Positions 62,193 through 64,000 of a DNA stretch of 64,000 nucleotides are shown here, one piece after another. Every line of letters starts with the position of its first letter. Position 1 is the first letter of the stretch. The position numbers were made by a program, and so were the translations under genes. Where the stretch lies: contig JAUIET010000001.1 in NCBI GenBank assembly GCA_030429735.1, positions 743,696-807,695 on the forward strand, in the 5' to 3' direction. Under the pieces are notes generated by a model. That model was given only the letters and a program-made list of their open reading frames with translations, was not told where the DNA came from and did not search any database. Source of the stretch: Gammaproteobacteria bacterium. GTDB lineage: Bacteria > Pseudomonadota > Gammaproteobacteria > Pseudomonadales > JAUIET01.

Positions 62193-62375
62193 TTAATTAC
62201 CCGCGTCTATCTCCCCACGATCATATCGTTGTAGTCTTTCCCCATCGACCTGCCATGGCAACAGTTGTTCGATATCCTCCACCGTCTGAGCACGGGGAAG
62301 CTCTTTAAAAACATGATGCAAGTAATGATACGGTTCCAGATTGTTGGCCTTCGCTGTTTCAATGAGGCTGCAGGA
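62193..62375 (-). pseudogene. IS66 family transposase TnpC, C-terminal remnant
   Basis: The minus-strand frame reads SLIETAKANNLEPYHYLHHVFKELPRAQTVEDIEQLLPW, the conserved end of IS66 transposases. The similarity begins at about 62375, immediately next to repeat copy 4, where the first residues of the frame (MCDLTPT) come from the repeat. The rest of the transposase is gone. Confidence 0.88.
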
Positions 62376-62379
62376 AGTC

Positions 62380-62403
62380 GGGGTCAGGTCGCACACTGCA
62401 CAT
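62380..62403 (+). repeat. REP-like repeat copy 4
   Basis: GGGGTCAGGTCGCACAC followed by TGCACAT, the best consensus copy. It abuts the IS66 remnant. Confidence 0.8.
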
Positions 62404-62527
62404 CGACCCCCGCTTATTGAACTGGTTTACAAGACGAGCGACTGAACCCGCTTGCTAAAAAATTTAGGCCGAGCTGAGCAACATATTTCTACGATGCCAG
62501 TCCAAATAATATTTCTTTTGGGGTATT

Positions 62528-62551
62528 AGGGCCAGGCCGCACATTGCACAT
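62528..62551 (+). repeat. REP-like repeat copy 5
   Basis: GGGCCAGGCCGCACATTGCACAT-type copy, three differences from the consensus. Confidence 0.65.
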
Positions 62552-62576
62552 CTATAGCAAGCAGCCAAAGAAGCTA

Positions 62577-62599
62577 GGATCAGGCATCACATCTCACAT
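62577..62599 (+). repeat. REP-like repeat copy 6 (degenerate)
   Basis: GGATCAGGCATCACATCTCA followed by CAT, a weak relative 25 bp after copy 5. Confidence 0.45.
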
Positions 62600-62704
62600 A
62601 TGCAATGAGCGCGCGGTAACCTGTAAAACGCAAGCCCCGATCCTCTCGATTACGATCGGGCCCTAGTCACTTACTATAAGTCGCATTGGTGCTATATTTA
62701 TCAA

Positions 62705-63895
62705 ATGAATATATTTTATAAATGGCTCTTAGCGGCCATGTTATTGGCACTCGTTCAAGGCTGTGCCTCTGGGGTCAAGACGGAGCGCGACGGTATCGAT
62801 GTGCAGGGGTCTTTGGCATTCCACCATGATATCAAACAGGGCCGGTTCCAACGATTCTACTTCAGCTCCTCGCGATATCGCGGACTCACGTATCACTTTA
62901 AGAATGCCAGCCTACACAGAGGCAAGTGGTATCCGATGAATGCTGTTAGCGTGTATGGAAAGGATCGACATTATCGAGTGGTGCTGCGTCATATTTTTGA
63001 GCCTAAGAAGGTGTATGCAAACTTTCAGCTCTACGATGGTGAATACTTATTGGAGAATGACTATCGCGAGCTAAATCGAGCGGGTGATACCATCGACGTC
63101 AGCTGGAGTGGCAGTCACCTAATTGCGACAATTGGCAAAGAAAAGTTTTTCTACATGCTTCCCTTTGAAATTGAAGAGTTCGCTATTAATAACTCGTCGA
63201 TTGAAACGCATGGTAAGGTTTCGTTTAAGCCTCTAGCCAAAGCTGCAATAAACTCCAAAGCGCCTAAAACATTTGAAGACAATCTAGAGAGCGCAAACCA
63301 TGATGATCCCGAGGCTCAATGGCTTGTGGCAAGAGAGCTTCTGGAAGAGGGCAAAATTGGCGCTCTTGAAGACAAACAGGGTAGGTATTGGCTAGAACGA
63401 GCAGCTAAGAACAACAATTTAGATGCTCTCAATGAAGTATGTTACGCAAAAATGAATGGCGTTTATGGATTTGCAAAAAATTACAGTGAGGGCTTGAAGG
63501 TATGCTCTCGAGCAGCGGCCAATGGCGAGCAATTAGCAACCATAAGTCTGATAGATTACTTTCGAAACAAAGCAGACAAAGTGCCTCTAGACGAGGAAAT
63601 CAATTATTGGTTGCGAGAAGCCGTATTGCTGCAGCGTAGAGGCGCTCTTGTCGAGTTGGCATTTCGCACGCTTGAAGGAGTGGGAGGAGAACAAAACACG
63701 TTACTAGGTAATACTCTTCTAAAATCCGCGATGAATAGCGGGGTAAGCCCAAAGTTCTATCTAACTGAACATGAGGACTACTTTTCAATTAATCCAACTG
63801 CGCGCCAGATAGCCAGCTCATTGGCACAGCAAGTGTCGGAGTATAACGAGCTGCCTGGAGTCCTGTACAGAGCTGTCAATGGCCAACAATTTTGA
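62705..63895 (+). CDS. Sel1-repeat lipoprotein, probably cut short by an insertion sequence
   Basis: 396 residues. A lipoprotein signal ends LALVQGC (lipidated Cys at 20). The middle (about 30-180) is a beta-rich part I do not recognise, and the C-terminal half (about 200-330) contains Sel1-like TPR-type repeats (PEAQWLVARELLEEG...YWLERAAKNNNLDAL). Sel1 proteins bind partner proteins; this one should face the periplasm. Its TGA stop lies inside the TGACCC end of an IS21-like element, so the native C-terminus may have been replaced. Confidence 0.8.
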   Translation: MNIFYKWLLAAMLLALVQGCASGVKTERDGIDVQGSLAFHHDIKQGRFQRFYFSSSRYRGLTYHFKNASLHRGKWYPMNAVSVYGKDRHYRVVLRHIFEPKKVYANFQLYDGEYLLENDYRELNRAGDTIDVSWSGSHLIATIGKEKFFYMLPFEIEEFAINNSSIETHGKVSFKPLAKAAINSKAPKTFEDNLESANHDDPEAQWLVARELLEEGKIGALEDKQGRYWLERAAKNNNLDALNEVCYAKMNGVYGFAKNYSEGLKVCSRAAANGEQLATISLIDYFRNKADKVPLDEEINYWLREAVLLQRRGALVELAFRTLEGVGGEQNTLLGNTLLKSAMNSGVSPKFYLTEHEDYFSINPTARQIASSLAQQVSEYNELPGVLYRAVNGQQF

Positions 63896-64000
63896 CCCAG
63901 TTTCGGCCAATAAAATTGACCCACCCCGTCATGGGGCTATTGGGTTAATTTCTGCTTCAATCGATAGCTCTCTCCTCCCAGCATGAATAGATGTGAATGA
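63893..64000. mobile_element. End of an IS21-like insertion sequence (runs off the window)
   Basis: TTGACCCAGTTTCGGCC and, 29 bp on, ATTGACCCACC are the repeated TGACCC-type terminal motifs seen at IS21 family ends. They are followed on the minus strand by the end of an IstB-like frame. Only about 108 bp are in the window. Confidence 0.72.
63937..64000 (-). CDS. IstB-like ATP-binding protein of IS21 family, last 20 residues
   Basis: The minus strand from the window edge reads HSHLFMLGGESYRLKQKLTQ and then a stop. The GESYRLK ending is characteristic of IS21 IstB proteins. The rest of the gene lies beyond the right edge. Confidence 0.7.
   Translation of the reverse strand, partial: HSHLFMLGGESYRLKQKLTQ

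Larger units (their letters stand above)
62404..62704. other. Gene-free stretch with degenerate repeats
   Basis: About 300 bp before the lipoprotein gene. It holds repeat copies 5 and 6 and a hairpin CCCGATC/GATCGGG (62636-62660). No credible reading frame is seen. The lipoprotein gene's promoter should lie near the right end but is not clear. Confidence 0.5.

Overview
The window is the conserved gammaproteobacterial replication-origin region, with a short accessory tail at the right end. Gene content and order (polA-engB-cytochrome c4, znuACB, the coxBA-ctaG-coxC-SURF1-ctaA-ctaB-sco cluster, hemF-aroE, dprA-LysM protein, def-fmt-rsmB-trkA, glyQS, gmhB-plsC, gyrB-recF-dnaN-dnaA, oriC, rpmH-rnpA-yidD-yidC-mnmE, mnmG-rsmG-parA-parB, atpIBEFHAGDC) closely follow the order known from Pseudomonas. 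Some genes differ from that model: GmhB is fused to PlsC, zur is missing from znu, and a VWA protein sits beside gyrB. The host is most likely a marine-type gammaproteobacterium related to Pseudomonas or Cellvibrionales. That placement is inferred from synteny, not proven.

Layout: 1-1.2 kb, cytochrome c4 (partial) diverging from engB. 1.2-4 kb, polA. 4.2-7 kb, a small exported protein and zinc uptake (ZnuA divergent from ZnuCB). 7-15.7 kb, one long leftward cluster for an aa3-type cytochrome c oxidase: subunits I, II (with its own cytochrome c domain) and III, copper insertion (CtaG, Sco), heme A synthesis (CtaA, CtaB), SURF1 and small accessory proteins. 16-22.3 kb, a broken MATE transporter gene and a leftward run of yheV, aroE, hemF, tsaC, dprA and a LysM protein. 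22.5-34.4 kb, mostly rightward: def-fmt-rsmB-trkA-trkH, a lipid A acyltransferase, glyQS and the GmhB-PlsC fusion. 34.4-42.6 kb, leftward: VWA protein, gyrB, recF, dnaN, dnaA. 42.6-43.15 kb, oriC with DnaA boxes. 43.15-60 kb, rightward: ribosomal protein L34, RNase P protein, membrane insertase, tRNA modification, ParAB and the complete F1Fo ATP synthase operon. Two parS sites lie inside recF, so the ParAB partition system acts beside the origin.

The most unusual feature is a family of three structured palindromic elements, one after mnmE and a head-to-head pair inside the ATP synthase operon between atpG and atpD. Each has a long, nearly perfect closing stem (27-30 bp) whose sequence is unrelated between copies. 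Each encloses a core of exactly 52 nt with invariant loops (TCCA, GTCCCT) and helices that change by compensating base pairs.

From 60 kb the character changes. There is a MerR-like/DUF433 antitoxin with a PIN-like toxin, a truncated KAP P-loop NTPase, an IS66 transposase remnant, at least six copies of a GGGGTCAGGTCGCAC-type repeat that coincide with the truncation points, a Sel1-repeat lipoprotein, and the end of an IS21-like insertion sequence running off the window. This is a decayed accessory island next to the ATP synthase operon. I saw no rRNA, tRNA or CRISPR array.
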